Positions 1 through 10,890 of a stretch of 54,408 bases of DNA are shown one piece after another. The notes beneath the pieces are model-generated. The model had not been told where the DNA came from and did not search any database. It saw only the letters and a list, made by a program, of their open reading frames with translations. A program made the position numbers and the translations under genes. This DNA comes from Lachnospiraceae bacterium (GTDB taxonomy: Bacteria > Bacillota > Clostridia > Lachnospirales > Lachnospiraceae). The stretch spans positions 1-54,408 of the forward strand of contig JAKSPO010000013.1 in the NCBI GenBank assembly GCA_024404675.1, given 5' to 3'. Every line of letters starts with the position of its first letter. The first letter of the stretch is position 1.

Positions 1-7
1 CCTCTTC

Positions 8-144
8 GATGATTGTCCTCGCCCTCGCGCCCGCTCTGCGTCCGCTCGGTCGCGGCAGTCGTTGACTGCCGACCGACATAAAAATACAGCCATTACAAGC
101 AAGCTTGCAATGGCTGTATATTAATGTCTTATCGGACAATCATC
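8..144. repeat. Inverted repeat around the tuf terminator
   Basis: An 11-bp arm GATGATTGTCC (8-18) is matched exactly by its reverse complement GGACAATCATC (134-144). Between the arms lie a second hairpin, CGGCAGTC (53-60) and GACTGCCG (64-71), and the tuf terminator. Positions 19-75 are much richer in G and C than the flanking DNA. It could be the end of a repeated intergenic element that continues outside the window; this is inference. Confidence 0.45.
84..120 (-). terminator. Terminator of the str operon
   Basis: TACAGCCATT (85-94) pairs with AATGGCTGTA (109-118), and the palindrome GCAAGCTTGC lies inside. In the minus-strand transcript the stem is followed by a run of T. It sits 43 bases after the tuf stop and fits a rho-independent terminator. 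Confidence 0.85.
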
Positions 145-162
145 TCGTTGCTTACGCGGAGA

Positions 163-1350
163 TTACTCGATGATGTTAGCAACACGACCAGAACCTACGG
201 TACGGCCACCTTCACGGATAGCGAAGGTAAGACCCTGCTCCATAGCGATCGGGTGAATAAGCTCGATGGTCATCTCTACGTTATCACCAGGCATGCACAT
301 CTCGGTACCAGCCGGGAGCTCACAAACACCGGTAACGTCGGTAGTTCTGAAGTAGAACTGAGGACGATAGTTGTTGAAGAAAGGAGTGTGACGACCACCC
401 TCATCCTTAGTAAGAACGTAAACCTGAGCGGTAAACTTCTTATGGCACTTTACAGAGCCGGGCTTAGCAAGAACCTGACCTCTTTCGATCTCAGTTCTCT
501 GGATACCACGGAGAAGAACACCGATGTTATCACCAGCCTGAGCCTCATCAAGAAGCTTTCTGAACATTTCGATACCTGTTACAACTGACTTCTGTGTCTC
601 TTCCTTAATACCTACGATTTCAACGTCTTCTGAAAGGTGAAGTGTACCACGCTCTACTCTACCTGTAGCAACTGTACCACGACCTGTGATTGAGAATACG
701 TCCTCGATAGGCATAAGGAATGGCTTATCTGTCTCTCTCTCTGGATCTGGGATATACTCATCAACTGTATCCATAAGTTCCATGATCTTGTCGCCCCACT
801 CTGATGAAGGATCTTCAAGAGCCTTAAGAGCTGAACCCTTAACGATAGGACAATCTGTGAACTCGTACTCTTCAAGCTGCTCTGTGATTTCCATCTCAAC
901 GAGCTCAAGAAGCTCTTCGTCGTCAACCATATCACACTTGTTCATGAATACAACGATGTAAGGTACACCTACCTGACGAGAAAGAAGGATGTGCTCCTTG
1001 GTCTGAGCCATAACACCGTCGGTAGCAGCTACTACGAGGATAGCGCCATCCATCTGTGCAGCACCGGTGATCATGTTCTTAACGTAGTCAGCATGACCAG
1101 GACAGTCAACGTGTGCATAGTGACGGTTCTCGGTAGAATACTCAACGTGTGCGGTGGAAATTGTTATACCACGTGCTCTCTCTTCGGGAGCCTTATCAAT
1201 GTTTTCGAAGTCAACCTTCTCGTTACCAGGAACTCTCTCAGCCAATACCTTGGTGATAGCAGCGGTAAGAGTGGTCTTACCATGGTCAACGTGACCGATG
1301 GTACCAATATTACAATGGGTTTTGGTTCTGTCAAATTTAGCTTTTGCCAT
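163..1350 (-). CDS. tuf: Elongation factor Tu
   Basis: EF-Tu brings aminoacyl-tRNA to the ribosomal A site as a GTP complex, in the cytoplasm. The 395-residue length is the normal family length. The GTPase motifs are intact: GHVDHGKT at residues 19-26, DCPGH at 82-86 and NKCD at 137-140. The C-terminal domains contain the usual [13 protein letters not shown] and [10 protein letters not shown] segments. The start is an ATG preceded by AGGAGGA. It is the last gene of the str operon (rpsL, rpsG, fusA, tuf) and also has its own strong promoter in the 122-base gap after fusA, which would support its high demand. A terminator follows. Identity is certain from sequence. Confidence 0.99.
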   Translation of the reverse strand: MAKAKFDRTKTHCNIGTIGHVDHGKTTLTAAITKVLAERVPGNEKVDFENIDKAPEERARGITISTAHVEYSTENRHYAHVDCPGHADYVKNMITGAAQMDGAILVVAATDGVMAQTKEHILLSRQVGVPYIVVFMNKCDMVDDEELLELVEMEITEQLEEYEFTDCPIVKGSALKALEDPSSEWGDKIMELMDTVDEYIPDPERETDKPFLMPIEDVFSITGRGTVATGRVERGTLHLSEDVEIVGIKEETQKSVVTGIEMFRKLLDEAQAGDNIGVLLRGIQRTEIERGQVLAKPGSVKCHKKFTAQVYVLTKDEGGRHTPFFNNYRPQFYFRTTDVTGVCELPAGTEMCMPGDNVEMTIELIHPIAMEQGLTFAIREGGRTVGSGRVANIIE

Positions 1351-1423
1351 CTTTGAATCCTCCTAAATTATTTTTGATTTAATCTTTAGCTTATCGCTTA
1401 AAAAGAAAGCTCAATATGAGGTT

Positions 1424-1452
1424 ATTATATTTCATAACCCACACTTTTTCAA
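1424..1452 (-). promoter_or_regulatory. Internal sigma-A promoter for tuf
   Basis: On the minus strand TTGAAA (1447-1452) is followed after exactly 17 bases by a perfect TATAAT (1424-1429). It lies in the fusA-tuf gap, 74 bases before the tuf start, so tuf can be transcribed apart from the rest of the operon. Confidence 0.85.
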
Positions 1453-1472
1453 GTCGAACTTTCAGATTTTAC

Positions 1473-3593
1473 TTATTTACCGGTCTTATCGCTCAAAACC
1501 TTCTCCTGAACGCTCTTCGGAACCTTCTGATAGGACTGGAAGAACATGGAGTAAGCACCACGACCCTGGGTCTTGGAACGAAGTGCGGTTGCATAACCGA
1601 ACATCTCGGACAACGGTACGGAGCAACGGATCAGCTTAGTTCCGTTAACATCCTCAGTTCCCTCGATCTGGCCACGACGGGAGCTTACATCACCCATAAC
1701 GTCGCCCATGTAATCCTCGGGAACGGTAACCTCAACTCTCATGATAGGCTCAAGGAGAATCGGATCACCCTTACGCATAGCATCCTTACAAGCCATAGAA
1801 CCTGCAATCTTGAATGCCATTTCGTTAGAGTCTACTTCGTGGTAGGAACCATCGTAGCAGTTTGCATGAATACCAAGTACCGGATAACCACCGAGTACAC
1901 CGGCCTTCATAGCGTCCTGAATACCTGCGTCAACAGCAGGGATGTACTCCTTCGGAATAGAACCGCCGACTGTGGAGTTCTCGAACTCGTAAGTCTTCTC
2001 TGCGTTAGCATCCATAGGAGTGAATACAACCTTACAGTGACCGTACTGACCGGAACCACCGGACTGCTTCTTGTACTTGCTATCGATATCAACTTCCTTG
2101 GTGATGGTCTCCTTATAAGCAACCTGAGGAGCACCAACGTTAGCCTCTACCTTAAACTCACGAAGAAGACGGTCTACAATGATCTCGAGATGAAGCTCAC
2201 CCATACCTGCGATAAGAGTCTGACCGGTCTCTACGTTGGTAGATACACGGAAGGTCGGATCTTCTTCTGCAAGCTTTGCAAGAGCCTCGCCCATCTTATC
2301 CTGACCAGCCTTGGTCTTGGGCTCGATAGCAACTTCGATAACGGGCTCCGGGAACTCCATGGACTCAAGGATTACGGGATGATTCTCATCACAGATGGTA
2401 TCACCGGTAGTAGTGGTCTTGAAACCAACTGCTGCAGCGATATCACCGGAGTAAACCTTCTCGAGCTCCTGACGCTTGTTAGCATGCATCTGAAGTATAC
2501 GGCCAACACGCTCTTTTCTGTTCTTCGTTGCGTTCAGAACGTAAGAACCGGAGTTAAGAGTACCGGAATATACACGGAAGTAAGCAAGCTTACCTACGAA
2601 CGGGTCTGTCATAATTTTGAATGCAAGAGCTGCGAAAGGCTCCTCATCAGAGGACTTTCTGGTAACCTCATTGCCATCCTCATCAACGCCCTTGATATCC
2701 GGAACGTCGGTAGGAGCAGGGAGATACTCAAGTACTGCATCAAGAAGCTTCTGAACACCCTTGTTTCTATATGCGGAACCGCACAGAACAGGGATAAGAT
2801 CAGTGGAAATGGTAGCTGCACGAAGTGCCTTCTTAAGAGCCGGAACCTCAGGAATGTTACCCTCCAGGTAGCTCTCAAGGAGCTCATCATCGGTCTCGCA
2901 GATAGCTTCTACCATCTTCTCTCTATACTCTTCAGCAAGGTCCTTCATATCATCGGGAATCTCTCTGATATCTACGGCATCGCCCTTGGTGTCGGTATAG
3001 TAGTATGCCTGCATCTCCATCAAGTCGATAACACCCTGGAAGGTGTCCTCTTTACCGATCGGAAGCTCAAGAGCAACCGGGTTCTTGCCGAGACGAGACT
3101 CAATCATAGAAATTACATTGAAAAAGTTTGCACCGGAAATGTCCATCTTATTAACAAATGCCATTCTCGGTACGTGGTACTTATCAGCCTGACGCCATAC
3201 TGTCTCAGACTGAGGCTCAACACCACCCTTTGCGCAGAATACACCAACAGCACCATCCAATACTCTAAGGGAACGTTCAACCTCAACAGTGAAGTCTACG
3301 TGACCGGGAGTATCGATAATGTTGATTCTGTGTTCCAAAGCGCCGGGCTTCTTCTGGTTGTTCTCCTCAAGAGTCCAATGGCAGGTGGTAGCTGCAGAAG
3401 TAATCGTGATACCACGTTCCTGTTCCTGCTCCATCCAGTCCATGGTAGCAGTACCTTCGTGAGTATCACCAATCTTATAGTTGACACCTGTATAGTACAG
3501 GATACGCTCTGTAAGAGTCGTCTTACCGGCATCGATGTGAGCCATGATACCGATATTTCTGGTTCTTTCAAGCGGATATTCTCTTCCAGCCAA
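1473..3593 (-). CDS. fusA: Elongation factor G
   Basis: EF-G drives ribosomal translocation using GTP. The 706-residue protein has the G1 motif AHIDAGKT at residues 18-25, the [11 protein letters not shown]3 segment, NKMD (G4) and the family C-terminal region ending near [12 protein letters not shown]. The start codon is TTG (3591-3593), not ATG: the N terminus [17 protein letters not shown] matches the family start, and a strong GGAGG lies 8-9 bases upstream. The next ATG is after the nucleotide-binding N terminus, so it is not a likely alternative. It lies 50 bases after rpsG in the str operon. A TTG start is uncommon for such a highly expressed gene. Confidence 0.98.
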   Translation of the reverse strand: MAGREYPLERTRNIGIMAHIDAGKTTLTERILYYTGVNYKIGDTHEGTATMDWMEQEQERGITITSAATTCHWTLEENNQKKPGALEHRINIIDTPGHVDFTVEVERSLRVLDGAVGVFCAKGGVEPQSETVWRQADKYHVPRMAFVNKMDISGANFFNVISMIESRLGKNPVALELPIGKEDTFQGVIDLMEMQAYYYTDTKGDAVDIREIPDDMKDLAEEYREKMVEAICETDDELLESYLEGNIPEVPALKKALRAATISTDLIPVLCGSAYRNKGVQKLLDAVLEYLPAPTDVPDIKGVDEDGNEVTRKSSDEEPFAALAFKIMTDPFVGKLAYFRVYSGTLNSGSYVLNATKNRKERVGRILQMHANKRQELEKVYSGDIAAAVGFKTTTTGDTICDENHPVILESMEFPEPVIEVAIEPKTKAGQDKMGEALAKLAEEDPTFRVSTNVETGQTLIAGMGELHLEIIVDRLLREFKVEANVGAPQVAYKETITKEVDIDSKYKKQSGGSGQYGHCKVVFTPMDANAEKTYEFENSTVGGSIPKEYIPAVDAGIQDAMKAGVLGGYPVLGIHANCYDGSYHEVDSNEMAFKIAGSMACKDAMRKGDPILLEPIMRVEVTVPEDYMGDVMGDVSSRRGQIEGTEDVNGTKLIRCSVPLSEMFGYATALRSKTQGRGAYSMFFQSYQKVPKSVQEKVLSDKTGK

Positions 3594-3643
3594 GGATTTG
3601 TCCTCCTTTATTAATACTTAACCATAACGCAAACGGCCGCAAA

Positions 3644-4334
<691 letters not shown>

Positions 4335-4760
4335 TTACTTCTTCTTAGCGTCTTTCGGTCTCTTAGCGCCGTACTTGGAACGAGCCTGACGTCTCTTTGC
4401 TACGCCGGCAGTATCCAATGTACCACGAATGATATGGTAACGGGTACCGGGAAGGTCCTTTACACGACCACCACGGATCAGTACTACGCTATGCTCCTGA
4501 AGGTTGTGACCTTCGCCGGGGATATAGCTGGTTACCTCAAGACCGTTACTAAGACGTACTCTGGCAATCTTTCTAAGAGCGGAGTTAGGCTTCTTAGGGG
4601 TTGTCGTACGAACTGCGGTACATACACCTCTCTTCTGAGGAGAAGAGGTCTCGGTAGACTTCTTGTGAAGAGAGTTGAATCCCTTCTGCAAAGCGGGAGC
4701 GGTAGACTTCTTAGCGAAAGTCTCACGACCCTTTCTTACCAACTGGTTAAATGTAGGCAT
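4335..4760 (-). CDS. rpsL: Ribosomal protein S12
   Basis: S12 sits at the decoding centre of the 30S subunit and contributes to fidelity. The start chosen is the ATG at 4758-4760, giving 141 residues beginning [13 protein letters not shown], with GGAGGTGAAACA just before it. The frame stays open upstream for 33 codons, but that part lies in the untranslated leader and is not family-like. The streptomycin-contact loop [12 protein letters not shown] has the wild-type lysines. The basic tail ends KRPKDAKKK. It is the first gene of the str operon. rpoB and rpoC are not directly upstream, unlike in many Firmicutes, within what the window shows. Confidence 0.98.
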   Translation of the reverse strand: MPTFNQLVRKGRETFAKKSTAPALQKGFNSLHKKSTETSSPQKRGVCTAVRTTTPKKPNSALRKIARVRLSNGLEVTSYIPGEGHNLQEHSVVLIRGGRVKDLPGTRYHIIRGTLDTAGVAKRRQARSKYGAKRPKDAKKK

Positions 4761-4787
4761 TGTTTCACCTCCTATTAGAATAAACAT

Positions 4788-4876
4788 GGAACCAAGGTTC
4801 CTGTCGGATGTGGTTGCAGCATACAGAAAAAACTGTATCATTGCAACGCCGGGGCGCAAAAACTAACGCCAAGGCG
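4788..4876 (-). promoter_or_regulatory. Hairpin-rich leader of the str operon
   Basis: Between the promoter and rpsL lie four inverted repeats in a row: CGCCAAGGCG (4867-4876), CGCCGGGGCG (4847-4856), a longer stem GTTGCA-ATACAG / CTGTAT-TGCAAC (4813-4847), and GGAACC-AA-GGTTCC (4788-4801). There is no classic attenuator with a T run after the last stem. A control or mRNA-stability role is inferred. Confidence 0.5.
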
Positions 4877-4886
4877 CGCAAGATAC

Positions 4887-4916
4887 AGTATACATAATAC
4901 TCGCAGCTATTGTCAA
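4887..4916 (-). promoter_or_regulatory. Main promoter of the str operon
   Basis: On the minus strand a perfect TTGACA (4911-4916) is followed after 18 bases by TATACT (4887-4892). It lies about 127 bases before the rpsL start and has no competitor nearby. Confidence 0.85.
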
Positions 4917-5115
4917 GCAGATTTTTTCAATTAAAAATTTATTTCTTCGCTACTATTGATTCTTCTCGGATACCATAACGCGCAAGGCATGGCAACAATG
5001 CGAATCCTAAAACCTTTTTATAATATCTACAGGCTTTCGTCCGGTCATAATGAAAATCGGGCAGCTCACTGCGAAAACGGTTCCCGCAAGAAAGACCACG
5101 ATAGGAAACAGTACC
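4917..5115. other. Gene-free stretch before the str promoter
   Basis: Together with the str leader this makes a gap of 355 bases between rpsL and the next gene. The first part is AT-rich. A CGATAGG/CCTATCG stem (5099-5121) overlaps the stop of the neighbouring gene but lacks a T run. I see no gene here. Confidence 0.4.
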
Positions 5116-5772
5116 CTATCGGTTCATGCTTTCTATTTTTTCCTGAAAAGAACCATCAAAGGTGCCATCCGAAGCACAGCCAGCAAAATATTCCCATATC
5201 CACCCGTCCTCTTCCGGAGCATCTCTTCCTATGACCGGATCATATATAAACTGTATATTTCCATCCGAACGTTTATATACGCCAAATGATCCGCACACAT
5301 CGCTACCAATAGCACTTTTATCTGTAAAATAGTCAGTATTCTTTTTAAGAATCTCCAGAATCTCCCCGACACGTGCATGCCCCAGGTATAAGAAGAAGCA
5401 GCGTTCATTCTTCATAGCCATTAAAACACATGTTTCCAGATCTTCTGAAGAAATATCGTAATCGCCCTCCCTGTCGCTGACAACAATAATTGCCCGATTG
5501 AACCCTTCCCGTATTCTCAAGGTATTCTCGTCCCAATCATTTTCATAGCGAACCGGAACATTGAACTCAAACGGATATCGATTCGGATATGCATAACGCT
5601 TCCCATACCAAATAATATCCGTGGGATCTTTCTCCCGAAGGATTCTTACGCCCTTCTCACCCGGCCAGCCTGTATCTTCCACATCACGATGTGCCTCTCG
5701 GTAAGCTCCTATGCCCGCGAATGCTATCAGTGCTACAATAAGTACGCAACAGCTTGCTACAATCTTCTTCAC
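5116..5772 (-). CDS. Small membrane-anchored or secreted protein of unknown function
   Basis: I do not recognise this family. The 218-residue protein begins with a short basic stretch and one hydrophobic segment (about residues 4-23), so it is either secreted or held by an N-terminal anchor. There are cysteines in the segment but no proper lipobox. The rest is a soluble domain rich in charged and aromatic residues, with phrases such as NRAIIVVSDREGDYDI and an acidic GRDAPEEDGWIWEYF region. The start is GTG (5770-5772) with AAGGGGGA upstream. It stands alone between rpoD and the str operon, with the rpoD terminator upstream. It is a plausible real gene because its frame, start site and signal segment agree. 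Confidence 0.7.
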   Translation of the reverse strand: MKKIVASCCVLIVALIAFAGIGAYREAHRDVEDTGWPGEKGVRILREKDPTDIIWYGKRYAYPNRYPFEFNVPVRYENDWDENTLRIREGFNRAIIVVSDREGDYDISSEDLETCVLMAMKNERCFFLYLGHARVGEILEILKKNTDYFTDKSAIGSDVCGSFGVYKRSDGNIQFIYDPVIGRDAPEEDGWIWEYFAGCASDGTFDGSFQEKIESMNR

Positions 5773-5961
5773 TTCATCGTCCCCCTTTTCTCATTCATAC
5801 ATTGAAAAAATCAGTTAAAAAAGTATTCCCATCTCAACCCCAAATACACTCTTTCACACAGCAGCCTACAGCGATATGTAAAATCTCCATCTACGCAGCG
5901 CTCAAGTGTATAACTACGGTAAAATAGAATTTAGTAGTTATCATTTGTATCATATCAAAAA

Positions 5962-5999
5962 AGCAGCTGACTAGTCAAGCACATTTCCAGTCAGCTGCT
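5962..5999 (-). terminator. Terminator of rpoD
   Basis: AGCAGCTGACT (5962-5972) pairs exactly with AGTCAGCTGCT (5989-5999). In the minus-strand transcript the stem is followed by TTTTTT. It lies 21 bases after the rpoD stop. Confidence 0.9.
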
Positions 6000-6019
6000 A
6001 ATTCATATACATTCAATCA

Positions 6020-7123
6020 TCAATCCATCTCATAGCCGCGGAGCATCTTCAGCTTGTTCGGATGACGAAGCTTGCGGAGCGCCTTTGCCTCAATCTGACG
6101 AATACGCTCACGGGTTACTCCGAACTCGGCGCCAACCTCTTCGAGGGTACGGCATCGGCCATCCACAAGACCGAAACGAAGCTTCAGCACGCGACGCTCA
6201 CGATCGGTAAGGGTATCGAGGAGCTTCTCAATCTGCTCCTGTAACATGCGGTAAGAGGTTGCCTCCTCCGGTCCCATCATATTCTCATCTTTGATGAAAT
6301 CGCCAAGATGGCTGTCATCCTCCTCGCCGATAGGCGTATCCAGAGAAATCGGATCTGCGCTGACCTTCAGCACCTCACGCACCTTATCAATCGGCATATC
6401 CATCGCATCTGCAATCTCCTGCTCGGTAGGTTCACGACCCAGCTCCTGCAGAAGGTTACGGCTTACACGGTAGGTCTTATTGATCACCTCAGACATATGC
6501 ACCGGAATACGGATTGTTCTGGACTGGTCCGCAATGGAACGGGTGATTGCCTGACGAATCCACCAGGTCGCATAGGTACTGAACTTGTAGCCCTTCTCAT
6601 GATCAAACTTATCAACGGCTTTAATCAAACCGAGGTTACCCTCCTGAATCAGATCAAGGAAGGACAGGCCACGGCCCACATAACGCTTTGCAATGCTTAC
6701 TACCAGACGAAGGTTCGCCTCGGTAAGGCGGCGCTTGGCAGCCTTATCACCCTCGCTGATTCTGCGGGCAAGGTCAACCTCCTCATCTACGGAAAGAAGC
6801 GCATAGGAACCAATCTCACGAAGGTACTGCTTCACCGGATCGTCGGAAAGCGCCTCTGCCATCTCATTCAGATCCTCTTCGGACGGAGGCGGGAGCATAT
6901 CATCATCCAACTCTACAAAATCGCTGTCATCAGGGCCCGGCTCCTCATCCAGCTTCGTGATTACAAGGATTCCCTTGGTTTCCAGAAAATCATATACTTT
7001 ATCAATCTTACTGTCAGGGCACACACCCTTCATCACTTCCGCAACCTGGTCGCTCTCCAGCATACCGTTGTTCTTGTTACCAAGTTTTACAAGCTCCTGC
7101 AGTTTTATTTCAAAATCCGTCAC
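6020..7123 (-). CDS. rpoD: Primary sigma factor of RNA polymerase (sigma-70/sigma-A)
   Basis: This is the housekeeping sigma factor that directs core RNA polymerase to -10/-35 promoters. The 367 residues match a compact Gram-positive sigma-A. A short region 1.1-like N terminus and an acidic stretch (about 60-90) are followed by region 1.2 ([12 protein letters not shown]), region 2 with the RPO-core and -10 recognition segments ([31 protein letters not shown]), region 3 and region 4.2 ([20 protein letters not shown]). The start is GTG (7121-7123) with AGGTGG upstream. dnaG, the usual upstream neighbour of rpoD, is absent; gltX is divergent instead. Many promoters in this window fit its consensus. 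Confidence 0.98.
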   Translation of the reverse strand: MTDFEIKLQELVKLGNKNNGMLESDQVAEVMKGVCPDSKIDKVYDFLETKGILVITKLDEEPGPDDSDFVELDDDMLPPPSEEDLNEMAEALSDDPVKQYLREIGSYALLSVDEEVDLARRISEGDKAAKRRLTEANLRLVVSIAKRYVGRGLSFLDLIQEGNLGLIKAVDKFDHEKGYKFSTYATWWIRQAITRSIADQSRTIRIPVHMSEVINKTYRVSRNLLQELGREPTEQEIADAMDMPIDKVREVLKVSADPISLDTPIGEEDDSHLGDFIKDENMMGPEEATSYRMLQEQIEKLLDTLTDRERRVLKLRFGLVDGRCRTLEEVGAEFGVTRERIRQIEAKALRKLRHPNKLKMLRGYEMD

Positions 7124-7206
7124 GATACTTAACCACCTATCTCTATATTCACGCTTTTCTTTAAGGAAAATATCCTCTCCCGATAAGAGGGCGCATAACA
7201 GGTGAG

Positions 7207-7236
7207 ATTATAGCATTTTTTGAAAAGTAAAGTCAA
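7207..7236 (-). promoter_or_regulatory. Promoter of rpoD
   Basis: On the minus strand TTGACT (7231-7236) is followed after 18 bases by TATAAT (7207-7212), with a TGC extension just before the -10. The transcribed leader has a small CCTCT/AGAGG hairpin (7174-7190). Confidence 0.8.
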
Positions 7237-7303
7237 CCACTTTTTTGACCAAAAAACAAGCCTTCGACACACGAAAAATGCAACAGGTTATACGATAGGT
7301 TTC

Positions 7304-7332
7304 TTGACAAAAATCTCTATATGAAATATAGT
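7304..7332 (+). promoter_or_regulatory. Promoter of gltX
   Basis: TTGACA (7304-7309) is followed after 17 bases by TATAGT (7327-7332), 52 bases before the gltX start. It is divergent from the rpoD promoter, and the two do not overlap. Confidence 0.85.
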
Positions 7333-7384
7333 TAAGTCTACGATTATCAATCGTAAGAAAATATATTGAAAGCAGGTCCCGTTT

Positions 7385-8848
7385 ATGAAGATTAGAACCA
7401 GATATGCACCCAGTCCGACAGGACGTATGCACGTCGGCAACCTGAGAACCGCACTTTACGAGTTTCTGATTGCCAAGCATGAGGGTGGCGACTTTATATT
7501 GCGAATTGAGGACACTGACCAGCAGCGTTATGTGGAAGGTGCCGTTGACATCATTTACCGGACTCTTGAGGAGACCGGACTCGTCCATGACGAGGGTCCC
7601 GACAAGGATAAGGGCTACGGTCCTTATGTGCAGAGTGAGCGTCTTAAGACCGGCGTTTATATGAAGTATGCTAAGGAGCTCATCGAAAAGGGTGAGGCTT
7701 ACTACTGCTTCTGTACGAAGGAGCGTCTCGAGAACCTTCCGGGCATCAAGGATTCCCAGGGTAACGAAATCAGCAAGTACGACAAGCACTGTCTCCACCT
7801 CACAAAGGAGGAGATTGAGGCAAATCTTGCCGCAGGAATGCCCTTTGTCATCCGTCAGAACATCCCTACCGAGGGAACGACCACATTTACCGATGCCATC
7901 TATGGCGACATCACGGTCAACAACGATGAGCTCGACGATATGGTTCTGATTAAGAGCGACGGCTTCCCGACTTACAACTTTGCAAATGTCGTTGACGATC
8001 ATCTGATGCACATCACGCACGTTGTCCGCGGTAACGAGTATCTGTCCTCTACACCGAAGTACACCCGTCTCTACCATGCATTTGGCTGGGAGGAGCCGAT
8101 CTATATCCACTGCCCGTTGATTACGAACGAGGAGCACCAGAAGCTTTCCAAGCGTTCCGGTCATTCCTCCTTCGAGGATCTGATTGAGCAGGGCTTTGTC
8201 AGCGAGGCCATCGTGAATTTTATCGCCCTTCTCGGCTGGAGCCCGGTTGGCAATGAGGAGATTTTCACGCTTGATCGTCTGATTGAGGAATTTGATTTCC
8301 ACCATATCAGCAAATCCCCCGCTGTCTTCGATATGATGAAGCTTCGCTGGATGAACGGCGAGTACATCAAGATGATGGACAGTGAGCGTTATTATCAGCT
8401 TGCACTTCCTTACATCCGTGAGGTTGTTAAGAAGGATTACGACCTTACAAAGATTGCGGATCTTGTGAAGACAAGAATCGAGGTTTTCCCTGATATCGCA
8501 GAGAAGATTGATTTCTTCGAGGCACTTCCGGAATATGATATCGAGCTCTATACACACAAGAAGATGAAGACCAATTCCGAGAATTCCCTGCAGGTTCTTA
8601 AGGATATGCTCCCGCGCTTTACGGAGCTTTCCGATTATTCTATGGAAGCCATCGAGAAGGTCTGCATGGAGTACGTTGCAGAGAAAGAGATTAAGAACGG
8701 ACTTTGCCTGTGGCCGCTTCGTACCGCACTTTCCGGTAAGCAGATGACCCCCGGCGGTGTCTATGAGATTATGAACATTTTAGGCAAAGAGGAAAGCCTT
8801 CGCCGTATTGCAATCGGTATCGAGAAGCTTTCCGCCGCACAGCAGTAA
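7385..8848 (+). CDS. gltX: Glutamyl-tRNA synthetase
   Basis: A class I aminoacyl-tRNA synthetase that charges tRNA with glutamate. The 487 residues have the HIGH-like motif [11 protein letters not shown] at residues 10-19 and the KMSKS-like motif KLSKRSG at 253-259. The [13 protein letters not shown] segment is typical of GluRS. The C-terminal helical anticodon-binding region is complete. The start ATG has only a modest AGCAGG upstream. It has its own promoter and is followed after 11 bases by a UvrD-like helicase, probably in the same transcript. In bacteria lacking GlnRS this enzyme may also mischarge tRNA-Gln; that cannot be told from this window. Confidence 0.97.
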   Translation: MKIRTRYAPSPTGRMHVGNLRTALYEFLIAKHEGGDFILRIEDTDQQRYVEGAVDIIYRTLEETGLVHDEGPDKDKGYGPYVQSERLKTGVYMKYAKELIEKGEAYYCFCTKERLENLPGIKDSQGNEISKYDKHCLHLTKEEIEANLAAGMPFVIRQNIPTEGTTTFTDAIYGDITVNNDELDDMVLIKSDGFPTYNFANVVDDHLMHITHVVRGNEYLSSTPKYTRLYHAFGWEEPIYIHCPLITNEEHQKLSKRSGHSSFEDLIEQGFVSEAIVNFIALLGWSPVGNEEIFTLDRLIEEFDFHHISKSPAVFDMMKLRWMNGEYIKMMDSERYYQLALPYIREVVKKDYDLTKIADLVKTRIEVFPDIAEKIDFFEALPEYDIELYTHKKMKTNSENSLQVLKDMLPRFTELSDYSMEAIEKVCMEYVAEKEIKNGLCLWPLRTALSGKQMTPGGVYEIMNILGKEESLRRIAIGIEKLSAAQQ

Positions 8849-8859
8849 AGGAGTATTTA

Positions 8860-10890
8860 TTGAACCAAAATCCCGACCAGGCGGAGGCAATCCGCCATGG
8901 GGCGGGACCAATGCTTGTTCTTGCCGGCCCCGGCTCGGGTAAGACGCACGTCATTATCAGCCGGGTGCGGCATCTGATTGAACAACATCATGTCCGCCCC
9001 GATAATATTCTTGTTATCACATTTTCCAAAGCGGCCGCAATCGAGATGCGGGAACGCTTTCTTAAACAAGCCGGGACCTCTTACCCGGATGTCACCTTCG
9101 GCACATTTCACGCCTGTTTCTTTCACATCCTACAAATCGCATATGATATGACACCCTCGAATATTATGACCGAGGATGCTGCACGTCGCCTTCTGCGCGA
9201 TATTCTTCTGTCGCTTCAGCCTGAGCTTGCCGAAGAACCGGAGATGCTCATCGGCATCCGCGAGGAGATTCAGCGCTATAAAAGCACGCTTGCGCCGGGG
9301 GATATGCTCACATCGGAGGACTATGAGCCACTTTCCTGCAGTCGCGAGCTGTTCTATCCGCTTCTCAGGCAATATATGGCGCTCACGGAGGCAAGAAAGC
9401 TGGTCGACTTCGAAGATATGCTTTCAAAGACCTACGAGCTGTTTCGGAAGAGACCGGACCTGCTTTCCTATTGGCAGGAGCGCTATCGTTATATTCTGAT
9501 TGATGAGTTTCAGGATATCAATCCCCTCCAGTACGCGGTCATACGCCAGATTGCCGCAGCCCACGGCAATCTCTTCGTCGTCGGTGACGACGACCAGTCT
9601 ATCTACGGTTTTCGCGGCGCGGCTCCGGAAATCATGCTTCGCTTTCCGACCGACTACCCGAATGCCTCTGTCGTTCGACTTTCCGTCAACTATCGCTGCA
9701 GCAGCGAGATTCTTCATGCTTCCACCAATCTGATTCGATGCAATACCAACCGTTACGAAAAATACCTGACTGCCGCACGCGGTCCCGTGACTCCTGTACA
9801 GTTTCACACCTACGAAGGTATCGGGGAAGAATACGATGCCATCGCCTCAAAGATCCGCAGGCTTTTAGAATCCGGATGCGCCCCGGAGGAGGTAGCGGTG
9901 CTGTTTCGAACCAACCTTGAGATGCGCGGGCTAGTGCAAAGGCTTACCCGTGAGGCAATCCCCTTCCGCTGCCATGTCACGCCGCCCGACATCTGTGAGA
10001 ATCCCTATGTGCAGCCGATCCTCTCCTATCTTCGGATTGCAAGCGGCAGTAAGGATAGAAGCGATTGGCTTTCCATCATCAATAAGCCCGTCCGCTACGT
10101 AGAGCGCGCAGTATTCAGCGAGCGCACCGTCGACCTTTCCTCGGTATTCGAGGCTCTCAGGCGGAAAGGTAAGAAACACATCTACGAGCGTGTGCAGAAG
10201 CTTTCTCTTGATTTAAAACGTCTTTCGACGATGAATCCCTATGCGGCCATTCACTTCATCCGCCACATTATCGGCTACAACCGCTATCTTACAGACCTTC
10301 TCTCAGACGAGACGGAAGCGATGGATGTCCTCGACGAGCTGATGCTTTATGCTAAGGACTATCCGACGATTGGTTCATTTCTTGCCTCTATCGAAGATAC
10401 CAGAAGGCGGAGAACTGTTCCCGAGAAGCCTGCGCGCGGTGTCTCGCTTCTGACCTTTCATCGCTCGAAGGGACTCGAGTTTTCGCATGTCATTCTCTGC
10501 GACTGCAACGAACTCATCACGCCACACAAAAAGGCGCTCCTCCCCGATCAAATCGCGGAAGAACGCCGTCTGTTCTATGTTGCGATGACACGCGCCAAAT
10601 GCACGCTTCACATCTGTTATGTCCGTAAGCGCTTAAGTCACGAGCTGAAACCGTCCCGCTTCCTCGGTGAGATTCGGCTGCCGGCAGATGCACTGTTGCC
10701 GGGTACGGAGGTCTATCATACCGTTCACGGTCTCGGGACACTGCTCTCCGTCGCCGGGGACAGGCTCCGCGTCCGTTTCGCCGGGCATCTCCTCGCTAGA
10801 GAGCTCTCACTTTCTGCCGTCAGGGCAGACGGGACACTGATGCTCCAAGCTTACTGCTCCTCAGGAAACTCCTCATCAAGATCCTCGTAG
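8860..10890 (+). CDS. UvrD/PcrA-type superfamily 1 DNA helicase
   Basis: An ATP-driven 3-prime to 5-prime DNA helicase of the UvrD/PcrA/Rep group, likely in repair or in removing blocks from DNA. Motifs in the 676-residue protein: I AGPGSGKTHVI (22-32), II ILIDEFQDIN, III VVGDDDQSIYGFRGA, IV LSVNYRCSSEI, V HRSKGLEFSHVIL and VI LFYVAMTRAK. The C terminus (VHGLGTLLSVAGDRLRVRF) looks like the PcrA/UvrD Tudor-like domain that binds RNA polymerase. The start is TTG (8860) with AAAGGAG overlapping the gltX stop, six bases before it. At 676 residues it is somewhat shorter than usual PcrA. Its last 13 codons overlap the DUF1292 gene on the other strand. Confidence 0.93.
   Translation: MNQNPDQAEAIRHGAGPMLVLAGPGSGKTHVIISRVRHLIEQHHVRPDNILVITFSKAAAIEMRERFLKQAGTSYPDVTFGTFHACFFHILQIAYDMTPSNIMTEDAARRLLRDILLSLQPELAEEPEMLIGIREEIQRYKSTLAPGDMLTSEDYEPLSCSRELFYPLLRQYMALTEARKLVDFEDMLSKTYELFRKRPDLLSYWQERYRYILIDEFQDINPLQYAVIRQIAAAHGNLFVVGDDDQSIYGFRGAAPEIMLRFPTDYPNASVVRLSVNYRCSSEILHASTNLIRCNTNRYEKYLTAARGPVTPVQFHTYEGIGEEYDAIASKIRRLLESGCAPEEVAVLFRTNLEMRGLVQRLTREAIPFRCHVTPPDICENPYVQPILSYLRIASGSKDRSDWLSIINKPVRYVERAVFSERTVDLSSVFEALRRKGKKHIYERVQKLSLDLKRLSTMNPYAAIHFIRHIIGYNRYLTDLLSDETEAMDVLDELMLYAKDYPTIGSFLASIEDTRRRRTVPEKPARGVSLLTFHRSKGLEFSHVILCDCNELITPHKKALLPDQIAEERRLFYVAMTRAKCTLHICYVRKRLSHELKPSRFLGEIRLPADALLPGTEVYHTVHGLGTLLSVAGDRLRVRFAGHLLARELSLSAVRADGTLMLQAYCSSGNSSSRSS

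Noticed and set aside
1416-3614. Long plus-strand open frame opposite fusA
   Set aside because: It mirrors the strongly conserved fusA gene, lacks a ribosome site and its protein has no family-like content.
4761-4859. Thirty-three-codon N-terminal extension of rpsL
   Set aside because: Runs through the leader hairpins; the family start and the ribosome site are at 4760.
7208-8557. Long minus-strand open frame opposite gltX
   Set aside because: Antisense to a conserved synthetase; composition is that of a shadow frame and no start site is seen.
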